Notes: generated from the sequence alone by a model not told the origin. 64,000 nucleotides of DNA from Hydrogenophilales bacterium (GCA_016719465.1 JADJYY010000005.1:134706-198705); one strand, 5' to 3'; positions 37,839 through 49,080 are shown, numbered from the stretch's first letter. Made by a program: numbers and translations.

Positions 37839-38840
37839 ATGATCATCATCACCGGTGGCGCAGGCATGATCGGCAGCATGGTCGCCTGGCATTTCAACGC
37901 GCACAGCCAACGCGACGACCTCGTCCTGGTCGATCGCATCCTGGAGGCGGATCAGTGGCAGAACTACTGCCGGCGCGACATCGTCGAGTACCTCGACAAG
38001 GACGAGTTGTTCCCCTGGCTGGCGGCCCGGTCGCCCAAGGGGCCGCGGGTCGACGCGGTCATCCACATGGGGGCGATCAGCGCCACCACGGAGCGGGATT
38101 TCAGCCTGCTGCTGGAGACCAACATCCGCTACAGCCAGCGCTTGTGGGAGTGGTGCGCGACCAACGAGGTGCCCTACCTGTATGCCAGTTCCGCCGCGAC
38201 CTATGGCGGCGGCGAACTGGGCTACGCCGACAGCCACGACATCGCCGCCCTGCGGCCCCTCAACGGCTACGGCTTCTCCAAGCAGTATTTCGACCGCTGG
38301 GCCCTGCGCCAGGCGCGCGAGGGCAAGCCGACGCCGCCGTTCTGGTACGGCTTCAAGTTCTTCAACGTCTACGGCCCCAACGAGTACCACAAGGGACGCA
38401 TGGCCAGCGTGGTCCTGCACACCTTCAACCAGACCCGCGCCAGCGGCGGCATGAAGCTGTTCCGCAGCCATCGCCCCGATTACGCCGACGGCATGCAGAT
38501 GCGCGATTTTGTCTACGTGAAGGATGCGGCGGCGGTGCTGGCGCATTTCGTTGAGCAAAACGTCGAGCACCGGCCCCCCTCCGGCCTGTACAACATCGGC
38601 ACCGGCAAGGCCCGCGCCTTCCTCGATCTGGCCCGGGCGACCCAGGCCGGCATGGGCCTGGCGCCCATCGTCGAGTTCATCGACATGCCCGCCGACCTGC
38701 AGGGGAAATACCAGTATTTCACCCAGGCCGACATGGCCAAGCTGCGGGCCGCCGGCTACGACAAGCCGTTCACCGAACTGGAGGACGGCGTGCGCGATTA
38801 CGTGCAGGGCTACCTGATGCGCGACGACCCCTACTGCTGA
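37839..38840 (+). CDS. hldD: ADP-L-glycero-D-manno-heptose 6-epimerase
   Basis: This 333-residue extended SDR converts ADP-D-glycero- to ADP-L-glycero-D-manno-heptose, the precursor of the lipopolysaccharide inner core. The start MIIITGGAGMIGS is a canonical glycine motif. The family segments VIHMGAISATTERDF, YASSAATYGG and NGYGFSKQYFDRW (catalytic Tyr and Lys) and FFNVYGPNEYHKGRMASV are intact. The ATG at 37839 removes an 8-residue in-frame extension. It begins the heptose set hldD-gmhA-hldE. Confidence 0.95.
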   Translation: MIIITGGAGMIGSMVAWHFNAHSQRDDLVLVDRILEADQWQNYCRRDIVEYLDKDELFPWLAARSPKGPRVDAVIHMGAISATTERDFSLLLETNIRYSQRLWEWCATNEVPYLYASSAATYGGGELGYADSHDIAALRPLNGYGFSKQYFDRWALRQAREGKPTPPFWYGFKFFNVYGPNEYHKGRMASVVLHTFNQTRASGGMKLFRSHRPDYADGMQMRDFVYVKDAAAVLAHFVEQNVEHRPPSGLYNIGTGKARAFLDLARATQAGMGLAPIVEFIDMPADLQGKYQYFTQADMAKLRAAGYDKPFTELEDGVRDYVQGYLMRDDPYC

Positions 38841-38841
38841 G

Positions 38842-38980
38842 AGCCTGTGAATAAATCTACTGCGCGTCCCGATAGCTGCGTTGGGCGGTGCTCGCTCCTC
38901 GCCTATCGATTTGATATGTCTCGTCGCTGCGCTCCGTCCGCCTTGCTCTCGGGCCGCTCGCTACGATTTCTTCACAGGCT
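38842..38980. repeat. 139-bp inverted-repeat-bounded element (MITE-like) between hldD and gmhA
   Basis: The stretch begins AGCCTGTGAA (38842-38851) and ends with its exact complement TTCACAGGCT (38971-38980), and has no coding content. It fills the whole space between two otherwise adjacent heptose genes. This looks like a small non-autonomous insertion; the interior has the short GC-rich words typical of dispersed betaproteobacterial repeats. Confidence 0.6.
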
Positions 38981-38995
38981 TTGAGGTGAGTGGCC

Positions 38996-39556
38996 ATGCC
39001 AGACGTCATTGACCGTTCCATCGCCGATCACCAGGCCACCATCGCCGCCCTGGCGGACATGAAGCCGGGCATCGCGGCGGCGGCGGAGATGCTGCGCCGC
39101 TGCCTGGCGGACGGCGGCACGATCTTCCTCATGGGCAATGGCGGCAGCGCGGCGGACAGCCAGCACCTGGCCGCCGAGATCGTCGGGCGCTTCAAGCGGG
39201 AGCGCAAGGGCCTGGCGGCCATCGCCCTGACCACCGATACCTCCATCCTGACCTCGGTGGGCAACGATTACGGTTTCGACTTCATCTTCGCCCGCCAGGT
39301 GGAGGCCCTGTGCCGCCCCGGGGACGTGCTGATCGGCATTTCCACCTCCGGCAACAGCCGCAACGTGGTGGCCGGCATCGAGGCGGGCAAGCGCGGCGGC
39401 GTCCGCACCATCGGCCTGCTGGGCGGCAACGGCGGCAGCCTGCGGCGGATGTGCGACCTGGCCCTGGTGGCGCCATCCTCGGAAACCGCGCGCATCCAGG
39501 AAGCGCATATCCTCATCGGCCACATCCTGTGCGAACTGGTGGAGGCCGGGGACTGA
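38996..39556 (+). CDS. gmhA: Phosphoheptose isomerase
   Basis: This 186-residue SIS-domain enzyme turns sedoheptulose 7-phosphate into D-glycero-D-manno-heptose 7-phosphate. The phosphate-binding loop is FLMGNGGSAADSQHLAAE (about 44-61), followed by TSVGNDYGFDFIF and SGNSRNVV. The C-terminal QEAHILIGHILCELVE supplies the His/Glu ligands. The ATG at 38996 has GAGGTGA at proper spacing; a GTG at 38990 is less likely. It is 1 bp from hldE. Confidence 0.95.
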   Translation: MPDVIDRSIADHQATIAALADMKPGIAAAAEMLRRCLADGGTIFLMGNGGSAADSQHLAAEIVGRFKRERKGLAAIALTTDTSILTSVGNDYGFDFIFARQVEALCRPGDVLIGISTSGNSRNVVAGIEAGKRGGVRTIGLLGGNGGSLRRMCDLALVAPSSETARIQEAHILIGHILCELVEAGD

Positions 39557-39557
39557 G

Positions 39558-41039
39558 ATGTCGCAGCCGCTGATCGATCTGGTCCGGCACGGTTTCGCGG
39601 TGCCGGGAGAGGCCGCGCCGTGCGTGCTGGTGGTGGGCGATCTCATGCTGGACCGCTATCTCTGGGGCGACGTGGAGCGGATTTCGCCGGAAGCCCCGGT
39701 GCCCGTGGTGCGCCTGAGCCGGGAAACCGAGCGCCTGGGCGGGGCCGGCAACGTGGCGGCCAACCTGGCCGGCCTGGGCCTGCGGGCGGTTCTCGCCGGC
39801 TATGTGGGCGCCGATGCCGACGGCGAGCGGCTTGCCCGCATGTTCGCCGAGGCCGGCATCGCCGGCGACGGCCTGGTGGCCAGCCAGGTGCGTTCCACCA
39901 TCGCCAAGACCCGCGTCATCGGCGGCCACCAGCAGATGCTGCGGCTGGACCGGGAGGAGGTCACCCCCTACCGGGACGAGGACCGGCGCCAGCTGTCGGA
40001 CAAGGTGCTGGCCATCCTGGACGCGGCGCGGCTCCGGGCGGTCATCCTCTCCGACTATGCCAAGGGGGTGCTGGATGCCGACCTGTGCCGCCGGGTGATC
40101 GAGGCGGCCCGGGCGCGCGGCATCCCGGTGCTGGTGGACCCCAAGGGCCGGGATTACGCCAAGTACCGGGGCGCCACCACCCTGACGCCCAACAAGAAGG
40201 AAGCCGCCGAGGCCTGCGGCGTGGCGCCCCACGACATCGACGGCCTGCTGGCCGGCGCCGCTCGCCTGGCCGCCGATCTGCAACTCGATTTCATGACGGT
40301 GACCCGGGGCGAGGAGGGCATTTCCCTCATCGGCGGGCAGGGGGTCGAGCACCTGCCGGCCACCGCCCGCCAGGTCTTCGACGTGTCCGGCGCCGGCGAC
40401 ACCGTGATCGCCACCCTGGCGGCGGGCCTGGTGGCCGGACTGCCCCCCGCCGCGGCCTGCGGCCTGGCCAACCTGGCGGCCGGCATCGTGGTGGGCAAGG
40501 TGGGCACGGTGCCCATCGCCCGGGAAGAGCTGCTGCACGCCATCGAGGTGGAAGACGCGGTGGAGCAGGCCGACAAGATCTGCCAGCCCGACGTCCTGCT
40601 GCGTCGCGTCCGGGCCTGGCGCGGGCGCGGCGAGCGGGTGGTATTCACCAACGGCTGTTTCGATCTGTTGCACGCCGGCCACGTGACCTACCTGGAGCAG
40701 GCGCGCAAGCAGGGGGACCGGCTGGTGGTGGGCCTGAACACCGATCGCTCGGTGAGCGCCCTGAAGGGGCCGACGCGGCCGGTGATCCACGAGAGCGATC
40801 GGGCCCGGGTGCTGGCCGCCCTGGAATCCGTGGACGCGGTGGTGCTGTTCGACGAGGACACGCCCATCGAGTTGATCCGGGCCCTGCGCCCGGAGGTGCT
40901 GGTCAAGGGCAGCGATTACACCGAGGACCAGGTGGTGGGCGGCGGCGACGTGAAGTCCTGGGGCGGGCGGGTGGCCCTGATCCCGATCCTGCCGGGCCGC
41001 AGTTCGACCCGCATCCTGAACCGGATCGCCGGCGAGTGA
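39558..41039 (+). CDS. hldE: Bifunctional heptose 7-phosphate kinase/heptose 1-phosphate adenylyltransferase
   Basis: This 493-residue enzyme carries both activities. Residues ~1-330 are a PfkB-type kinase (ISPEAPVPVVRLSRET, anion hole DVSGAGDTVIATLA). Residues ~350-493 are a cytidylyltransferase-like domain (VFTNGCFDLLHAGHVTYLEQA) ending with the SSTRIL stretch. It makes ADP-D-glycero-D-manno-heptose, which hldD then epimerises. The full fusion length agrees with E. coli HldE. It follows gmhA by 1 bp. Confidence 0.95.
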   Translation: MSQPLIDLVRHGFAVPGEAAPCVLVVGDLMLDRYLWGDVERISPEAPVPVVRLSRETERLGGAGNVAANLAGLGLRAVLAGYVGADADGERLARMFAEAGIAGDGLVASQVRSTIAKTRVIGGHQQMLRLDREEVTPYRDEDRRQLSDKVLAILDAARLRAVILSDYAKGVLDADLCRRVIEAARARGIPVLVDPKGRDYAKYRGATTLTPNKKEAAEACGVAPHDIDGLLAGAARLAADLQLDFMTVTRGEEGISLIGGQGVEHLPATARQVFDVSGAGDTVIATLAAGLVAGLPPAAACGLANLAAGIVVGKVGTVPIAREELLHAIEVEDAVEQADKICQPDVLLRRVRAWRGRGERVVFTNGCFDLLHAGHVTYLEQARKQGDRLVVGLNTDRSVSALKGPTRPVIHESDRARVLAALESVDAVVLFDEDTPIELIRALRPEVLVKGSDYTEDQVVGGGDVKSWGGRVALIPILPGRSSTRILNRIAGE

Positions 41040-41080
41040 GGCATGCCGGGGACCGGAACCCATTGCGAGAGGAATAGAGA

Positions 41081-42832
41081 TTGGCTCTGACGATACTGGG
41101 CTTGTCGGGGGCGGTGGGGCACGACCCTTCCGCCGCCCTGTACGTGGACGGCAAGCTGGTGGCCGCCGCCGAGGAGGAGCGCTTCGTGCGCGACAAGCAT
41201 GCCAAGAACCGCATGCCCTACGAAGCCGCCAGGTTCTGCCTGGAATTCGCCGGCATCAAGCCCGGCGACGTGGATGTGGTGGCCATTCCCTACGCCCCCA
41301 TCAGCCTTTCCGAGAAAGCGCGCTGGCATTACGCCAGGCGCTACTGGTACGCGCCGGACCGGGCCCTGGATGCCCTGTTCAACGGTAACCGCCGCTTCCG
41401 GCGCTACAAGCAGCGCATCGAATGGTGCCTGGTGCAACTGGGCATCGACCCCCGCAAGGTGGAGATCGTGCCGGTGGAACACCACCTGGCCCACGCTTCC
41501 AGCTGCTATCACCTGTCGGGTTTCAAGGAAAAGACCGCCATCCTGGGCATCGACGGCAAGGGCGAGTACGCCACCACCTTCTTCGGCTACGGCGAGAACG
41601 GGAAGATCCACAAGATCAAGGAGTTCTACGACCCGGATTCCCTGGGTGGTCTCTACGGCGCGGTCACCGAATACCTGGGCTTCGAGATGCTGGACGGGGA
41701 ATACAAGGTCATGGGCATGGCGCCCTACGGCGACCCGCACAAGTACGACCTGTCGCGCCTGGCGAAATTCGAGCACGGCGAGCTGGTGATCGATACCGAC
41801 TACGCCAACGTCATCGGTTTCCGCCGCTACAAGGAAAAGGGCAAGGGCTACTACTTCTCCCCCAAGCTGATCGAATGGCTGGGCCCCATGCGCGAAGGCG
41901 ACATCGCCGACGACCCCTACATCCACTACGCCGCCAGCATGCAGAAGCTGTTCGAGGACCTGGCGCTGCAGATGATGGACCACTACCTGGGCGACATCCT
42001 GCGGGAGACCGGCAAGCTGGCCTTCTCCGGCGGCGGCGCCCTCAACGTCAAGCTCAACCAGAAGATCATCGCCCGGCCCGAGGTGAAGGAACTGTTCGTC
42101 CAGCCGGCCTCCGGCGATGCCGGCACCGCCATCGGCGCCGCCTCCTACGTCTCGGTGCAGCGCGGCGTGGCGGTGGAGAAGATGGAGCACGTCTATCTCG
42201 GCCCGTCCTACAGCAACGAGGAGGTCATCGCCGCCTGCGCCCGGCACCCCGCCAGGCCGCAATGGCGGAAGATCGAGAATGGCGACACCGAGGTGCCGCA
42301 ACGCATCGCCCGCCTGCTGGCCGACGGCAATCCGGTGGCCTGGTTCCAGGGCCGCATGGAATTCGGCCCCCGCGCCCTGGGCGGCCGTTCCATCCTGGGC
42401 TGCCCCAGCGTGCCGGGCGTGGCCGACCGCATCAACGAACAGATCAAGTTCCGCGAACGCTGGCGTCCGTTCTGCCCCAGCATGCTGGATAGCGTCGGGC
42501 CGAAAATGCTGCAATCGGAGCACCCCGCGCCCTACATGACCTTCACCTTCGAAGTCGCGGAAGAATGGAAGACCCGGGTGCCGGAAGTCGTGCACGAGGA
42601 CGGCACCTCCCGCGCCCAGGTGCTGAAGCGGGCGTTCAACCCGCGCTACTACGACCTGATGCTGGAACTGGAAAAACTTACCGGCAACGGCGTGGTGCTC
42701 AACACCTCCCTCAACCGTCGCGGGGAGCCGATGATCTGTTCGCCGACGGATGCGCTGAACATGTTCTTCGGGTCGGACCTGCAATATCTGGTAATGGAAG
42801 ACATCCTGGTGGAAAAGCCGGGGACGCACTGA
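41081..42832 (+). CDS. Carbamoyltransferase of the NodU/CmcH type
   Basis: This 583-residue protein starts with TTG at 41081 after GAGAGGAAT. The N-terminal half is an ASKHA-like YrdC/Kae1-related domain (GLSGAVGHDPSAALYVDGKL, EHHLAHASSCYHLS, GIDGKGEYATTF). The C-terminal half has the family core QGRMEFGPRALGGRSIL and NTSLNRRGEPMICSPTDAL. Such enzymes transfer carbamoyl from carbamoyl phosphate to sugar hydroxyls, as on Nod factors. Its place between the heptose genes and a sulfotransferase suggests glycan decoration. Confidence 0.88.
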   Translation: MALTILGLSGAVGHDPSAALYVDGKLVAAAEEERFVRDKHAKNRMPYEAARFCLEFAGIKPGDVDVVAIPYAPISLSEKARWHYARRYWYAPDRALDALFNGNRRFRRYKQRIEWCLVQLGIDPRKVEIVPVEHHLAHASSCYHLSGFKEKTAILGIDGKGEYATTFFGYGENGKIHKIKEFYDPDSLGGLYGAVTEYLGFEMLDGEYKVMGMAPYGDPHKYDLSRLAKFEHGELVIDTDYANVIGFRRYKEKGKGYYFSPKLIEWLGPMREGDIADDPYIHYAASMQKLFEDLALQMMDHYLGDILRETGKLAFSGGGALNVKLNQKIIARPEVKELFVQPASGDAGTAIGAASYVSVQRGVAVEKMEHVYLGPSYSNEEVIAACARHPARPQWRKIENGDTEVPQRIARLLADGNPVAWFQGRMEFGPRALGGRSILGCPSVPGVADRINEQIKFRERWRPFCPSMLDSVGPKMLQSEHPAPYMTFTFEVAEEWKTRVPEVVHEDGTSRAQVLKRAFNPRYYDLMLELEKLTGNGVVLNTSLNRRGEPMICSPTDALNMFFGSDLQYLVMEDILVEKPGTH

Positions 42833-42853
42833 GACGCGTGTCGGACGGCATTC

Positions 42854-43627
42854 ATGAGGAGGAACCTGCACATCGTCGGCTGCCCGCGCAGCGGCACCAC
42901 CCTGCTGGCGGAGATGATGTCCACCTGCTTCGCGGTGGACGGGTCCAGCGAGCACGAGGAGAGCATCTTCAAGCTGGCGCCCCATGCCGATGGCCTGTAT
43001 GTCTCCAAGAAACCCAATGACATTCTCTGGCTGCACCGCCTCCTGGACCGGGACGACAGCCTGCACGCCATCGCCATGATCCGGGATCCCCGCGCGGTGG
43101 TGTGCAGCATCCATTCCGGGCATCCCGGCATGTATTTCTGCAATTACCCGGTCTGGAAAAGGGCGGAGAAGGCCCTGCGCCGGATACGCAACCACCCCCG
43201 CGTGCTGGTGGTGGCCTACGAGGACCTGGTGGCCTCCCCGGACGCGGTACAACAGAATATCCAGGGGGCCTTCCCCTTTCTGCGCGTCGTCCATCCCTTC
43301 AGTGAATTCCACCTGCACGCCCGATCCAGCCAGAAGTCGATCAACGCCCTGGGCGGCGTCCGGGCCGTCGACCAGGGACGCAGCAAGGGCTGGCTCAACC
43401 ATCTTCCGAGGCTGAAGCAGCAACTGGATCGGCACCCCGGCATGGGGGAGGACATCGTCCGCTACGGTTATGAAAGCGATGACGGCTGGACGCGGATCCT
43501 TGACTGCGTCGAGCCCCAGGTCTTTCCCTGCCGGTATTCCGATCGCGGCGAATGGCTGAAGTACCTGGAACAGTCCCTGCGCTACAACGGCAAAATCAGG
43601 CGCTACCTGGGGCAGCGGGGGCTGTAG
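42854..43627 (+). CDS. PAPS-dependent sulfotransferase family protein
   Basis: This is a 257-residue soluble protein. The 5'-phosphosulfate loop is VGCPRSGTTLLAEMM (residues 8-22) and the 3'-phosphate motif is AMIRDPRAVVCSIHSG (about 75-90). It would use PAPS to sulfate a sugar. The length and the weakly conserved rest are typical of bacterial carbohydrate sulfotransferases. It follows the carbamoyltransferase by 21 bp. The substrate is not known. Confidence 0.82.
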   Translation: MRRNLHIVGCPRSGTTLLAEMMSTCFAVDGSSEHEESIFKLAPHADGLYVSKKPNDILWLHRLLDRDDSLHAIAMIRDPRAVVCSIHSGHPGMYFCNYPVWKRAEKALRRIRNHPRVLVVAYEDLVASPDAVQQNIQGAFPFLRVVHPFSEFHLHARSSQKSINALGGVRAVDQGRSKGWLNHLPRLKQQLDRHPGMGEDIVRYGYESDDGWTRILDCVEPQVFPCRYSDRGEWLKYLEQSLRYNGKIRRYLGQRGL

Positions 43628-43632
43628 GCGGC

Positions 43633-44181
43633 ATGAGGGAATTCCTTTTCCTGGCCCTGGCCAACCATCTGCCCCGGCTGGATATCAGCGACAAGCTCCG
43701 CTGGCTGTTGTACCGGCTGGCGGGCCTGCGCATCCAGGGGCGCTGCACCATCTACGGGCCGTTGACCATTCGGCCGCTGGGCGCCTGCCGGAACATCGCC
43801 ATCGGCCGGAAAACCTTCTTGAACACGGACATCCGTCTCGGCGCCCGGGCGCCGGTCAGCATCGGTCAGCGTTGCCTGATCGGCCCCCGGGTCTGCTTCG
43901 AAACCGTCAGCCACGGCATCCGCGTCAACCCGGATGGCCGACGTGGGTCCACGGCCCTGCCGATCACGGTGGGCGACAATGTCTGGATAGGTTGCGGCGC
44001 GATCATCAGCGGCGGCGTCAGCATCGGCGAGAATGCGGTCGTGGCGGCGGGCGCCGTCGTGGTCAAGGATGTCCCGGCCAATGCCGTGGTGGGGGGGGTG
44101 CCGGCAAGACTGATCCGGCAGATCGACATCGACGAATCCGTTGCCGACCAGCCGGGACCCTCATCCGACCGACCCGAGTGA
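43633..44181 (+). CDS. Hexapeptide-repeat acyltransferase (WbbJ/maltose-acetyltransferase type)
   Basis: This 182-residue left-handed beta-helix protein has a repeated [IV]G pattern (IAIGRKTFLN, VSIGQRCLIGPR, VTVGDNVWIGCGAIISGGVSIG-type turns). It ends in VVVKDVPANAVVGGVPARLI, the usual CoA-binding end. The catalytic His is in ETVSHGI. It would O-acetylate a sugar of the surface glycan. The ATG at 43633 lies 5 bp after the sulfotransferase stop. Confidence 0.85.
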   Translation: MREFLFLALANHLPRLDISDKLRWLLYRLAGLRIQGRCTIYGPLTIRPLGACRNIAIGRKTFLNTDIRLGARAPVSIGQRCLIGPRVCFETVSHGIRVNPDGRRGSTALPITVGDNVWIGCGAIISGGVSIGENAVVAAGAVVVKDVPANAVVGGVPARLIRQIDIDESVADQPGPSSDRPE

Positions 44182-44186
44182 ACCCC

Positions 44187-45674
44187 ATGTTCCAGAATTT
44201 CATCAAGCGCCTGGATCCGGCCTGGACCGCCTTCGTCTGCGGCATCCTGCTCTCCCTCGTGGCCATCGCGGGCAGCATCGCCCCCAACGGTGACGGCATG
44301 CTCTACATCGAAACGGCGCGCATCTACCTGGAGGGCGGGGTGGATGCCGCCCTGGCCCTCTACAACTGGAACGCCATCTCCAGGGTGTTCATCTCCATAC
44401 TCATCGCCCATGTCTCCGCCCTGCCGGGGGTCAGCCTGGAGGCCGCGGGTTACCTGCTGTCCGTGCTTTTCCTCGCCGGCACCTGCGCCCTGGTGGTGCT
44501 GGTCACCCGGGACCGCTTTCCCGAGGCCGCCTGGGCCGCCTGCGCCGTGGCGCTGGCCATCCCGGCCCTCAACAGCTATCGGGATTACATCATTCGCGAG
44601 TTCGGGGCCTGGTTCCTGCTTTTCCTGGGATTCTGGCTGGCGTTGAAATGGGCCCGGCGTCCGGGCTGGGGGATCGCCCTGGCCGCCCAGTTGTCGATCT
44701 GCGCGGCGGCCTTGTTCCGACCGGAAAGCCTGGTTTTCCTGCTGGCGCTGATACTCTGGCAACTGGTTCAAGTGACGCAGCCGGGTGCCTGGAAGCGGCT
44801 GTTCATGGTCTCCTCGGTCGCGTGCGGAGGGGGCATTCTGGTTGGCGCGGCCTTGCTGTCCGGGGCCATCGACCTGGCTGGAACAGGGGCTTCCCCCCTC
44901 ACCCGCATCGATCTCCTGGGCAAGATGCACACGTTCAACGAAACCGCCGATCGCATGGGCCGGGAAATCCTGGCCACGTGGTCCAGGGATGAAGCCCGGT
45001 CCATCCTGTTCTTCGGCCTGCTTTCCGTCATCCCCATGAAATTCGCCGCCAACCTGGGCGTGTTCGCCATTCCCGGCGTCTTCGCCTTCACCCGGCCCGG
45101 GGTCCGCGCCATGCTGGGCCGCTGGGCGCCGCTCAGCTGGGCGTTCCTGGTCTACTTCATCGTGCTGGTGCTGTTCGTGCTGGAGCGGACCTATCTGACC
45201 ACGCGCTACGTGGCCTTGCTCGGCATGCTGGCGATCCCGCTGGTCGCCGTGGGGTCATATGCCCTGTATGCCCGCTTTCCCCGCTGGCGCGGGGCGATGC
45301 TGCTTGGCGTGCTGGTGCTGACGCTGGCCAACGTGATCTCCACCAGCCCGAAGAAAACCCATCTGACCCAGGCCGCGGCCTGGCTCCACGAACAGCCGGT
45401 CGACAGGGCCCGGGTGTTCGTCGAGGAGGCGGAGATCGCCTACCTGGCGGGGTGGAGTTACCACCAAGCAAGACATCGGGAAAGGCAGGAACTGGTCGGC
45501 CGGGATGCTGTCGCCGCCGCCCTGGTCCAGGGACACATCGATATGGCCCTGCTGGCCGGCTCCGCGCGCAACGAGGACGTTTCCACCTGGGCGGCCCAAC
45601 ATGGCTTGCGGGTGGAGAAAACATTCGACGACGGCCACAAGCGGGCCATCTTCGTCATTACTCCGTCCCGCTAA
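44187..45674 (+). CDS. Multi-spanning membrane protein, GT39-like glycosyltransferase candidate
   Basis: This 495-residue protein has about ten hydrophobic helices followed by a ~100-residue soluble C-terminal tail. The first periplasmic loop holds APNGDGMLYIETARIYLEGG, with acidic residues placed as in the metal/lipid-phosphate site of GT39/ArnT-like enzymes. Homology beyond that is not recognisable. It could transfer a sugar from a polyprenyl carrier to the glycan. A GTG at 44178 overlapping the previous stop is an alternative start. It converges on the legB gene. Confidence 0.6.
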   Translation: MFQNFIKRLDPAWTAFVCGILLSLVAIAGSIAPNGDGMLYIETARIYLEGGVDAALALYNWNAISRVFISILIAHVSALPGVSLEAAGYLLSVLFLAGTCALVVLVTRDRFPEAAWAACAVALAIPALNSYRDYIIREFGAWFLLFLGFWLALKWARRPGWGIALAAQLSICAAALFRPESLVFLLALILWQLVQVTQPGAWKRLFMVSSVACGGGILVGAALLSGAIDLAGTGASPLTRIDLLGKMHTFNETADRMGREILATWSRDEARSILFFGLLSVIPMKFAANLGVFAIPGVFAFTRPGVRAMLGRWAPLSWAFLVYFIVLVLFVLERTYLTTRYVALLGMLAIPLVAVGSYALYARFPRWRGAMLLGVLVLTLANVISTSPKKTHLTQAAAWLHEQPVDRARVFVEEAEIAYLAGWSYHQARHRERQELVGRDAVAAALVQGHIDMALLAGSARNEDVSTWAAQHGLRVEKTFDDGHKRAIFVITPSR

Positions 45675-45704
45675 TCCGCCGCCGGCACCACCGGCAGGTG
45701 AGGC

Positions 45705-47558
<1,854 letters not shown>

Positions 47559-47596
47559 CGTGGCAATCGTGGGTGGATCGGTGGGGTCGGGGCGGG

Positions 47597-49078
47597 TCAG
47601 CGGCCGGTGAGGGTGTCGCGAATCACGTCGCAGACCAGTTCGATCTGTCCCGCTTCCAGGTTCGACCCGGAAGGCAGGCAGACGCCGGTACGGAAAGCCT
47701 CGTCGCTGAAGCTGTGGCCCTCCTCGTGGGGGTAGTAGTCGCACTGGGCGAACAGGGGCTGCAAGTGCATGGGGTTCCAGACATGGCGGGCTTCGATGTT
47801 ATGCCGCGCCAGGGCGGCGATGAAGCCGGTGGTCGTGGTCCTCGCCACCTCGGGATCCAGGGTGCAGACGCTGAGCCAGCGGGTCGACTGGCCATAATCC
47901 GCCTCCGGCATCCAGCCCAGGCCGGGCAGGTCGGACAGCGCCGCCCGGTAGCGATCGAACACGCCGCGCCTGGCGGCGACCCGATCCTCCAGCACCCGCA
48001 ACTGGCCACGACCGACACCGGCCAGGATGTTGCTCATGCGGTAGTTGTATCCCATCTGGGTATGCAGATACCAGGGCGCGGGATCCCGGGCCTGGGTGGC
48101 GAGGAAGCGGGCGCGTTCGACGAACTCGGCGTTGTCGGAGATCAGCATGCCGCCACCGGAGGTGGTGATGATCTTGTTGCCATTGAAGGAATAGATGCCG
48201 ATCCGCCCCCAGGTACCGCTGGCGCGGCCCCGGTAGCTGGCGCCCAGGGATTCCGCCGCGTCTTCCACCACGGCGACGCCATAGGCATCGCACAGTTCCA
48301 TGATGGGCGCCATGTCGGCGCTCTGGCCGTACAGGTTCACCACCACCAGGGCCCGGGGCAGGCGGCCTTTGCGTTCCGCGTCGGCCAGGGCGCGCCGCAA
48401 GGCGGGGACCGAGAGGTTCCAGGTGGCGGGATCCGAATCGATGAACACGGGCGTCGCGCCCTGGTAGAGGATGGGGTTCGCGCTGGCGACAAAGGTCAGG
48501 CTGGAACAGAACACCACATCGCCGGGCCGCACGCCGAGCAGATTCAGGGCCAGGTGGATGGCGGCGGTGCCGGAGGACACCGCCGCCGCGTGGCCGATGC
48601 CGACGTGATCGGCCAGTTCCCGTTCGAAGGCATCCACGTTGGGGCCCAGGGGCGCGATCCAGTTGCTGCGGAAGGCGTCCTCCACGAATTCGCGTTCCTG
48701 GTCACCGAGATGAGGCGTGGAGAGCAGGATGGGACTGCGCAGGTCGGTGCGGATGATCAGGTCGCATGGCCTGCCGGTTTCATCGACCAGGGGGATGTGG
48801 TCGATCTGGTGGCGGTCCATCAGATCCAGCGCCGCCTTGTGGCCCGCGCCGAGGGGCAAGGAAACCGCGGTTTTTTCCGGCAGGCGCGCCAGGGTGTCCC
48901 GCAGGGTCGCGCCACCCACCAGGAGGCGCCGCAGGTCGCCATCCGTGATGGTTCGTTGCAGGCGGCCGGCGTCGTCGAGCAGGAGCAGGACGCGCAGCGC
49001 CCCCCGATCCAGCCGAGCCATGGCGTCGCGAATGCTGATGTGCGATTCGACGAGGAGTGCGTTGATGTTTCTGTACAT
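47597..49078 (-). CDS. legC: CBS-domain-fused DegT/LegC aminotransferase
   Basis: This 493-residue protein has an N-terminal pair of CBS motifs (residues ~1-115; ITDGDLRRLL, HIPLVDE) followed by a PLP-dependent sugar aminotransferase (118-493). D273 in VVEDAAESLGA and Lys302 in SFNGNKIITTSGGGM are the cofactor residues. It would aminate UDP-4-keto-6-deoxy-GlcNAc at C4, the LegC/PglE step. CBS pairs in legionaminic clusters are normally on the PtmE nucleotidyltransferase, which I do not see here. The fusion may give nucleotide-dependent control. Confidence 0.87.
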   Translation of the reverse strand: MYRNINALLVESHISIRDAMARLDRGALRVLLLLDDAGRLQRTITDGDLRRLLVGGATLRDTLARLPEKTAVSLPLGAGHKAALDLMDRHQIDHIPLVDETGRPCDLIIRTDLRSPILLSTPHLGDQEREFVEDAFRSNWIAPLGPNVDAFERELADHVGIGHAAAVSSGTAAIHLALNLLGVRPGDVVFCSSLTFVASANPILYQGATPVFIDSDPATWNLSVPALRRALADAERKGRLPRALVVVNLYGQSADMAPIMELCDAYGVAVVEDAAESLGASYRGRASGTWGRIGIYSFNGNKIITTSGGGMLISDNAEFVERARFLATQARDPAPWYLHTQMGYNYRMSNILAGVGRGQLRVLEDRVAARRGVFDRYRAALSDLPGLGWMPEADYGQSTRWLSVCTLDPEVARTTTTGFIAALARHNIEARHVWNPMHLQPLFAQCDYYPHEEGHSFSDEAFRTGVCLPSGSNLEAGQIELVCDVIRDTLTGR

Positions 49079-49080
49079 GA

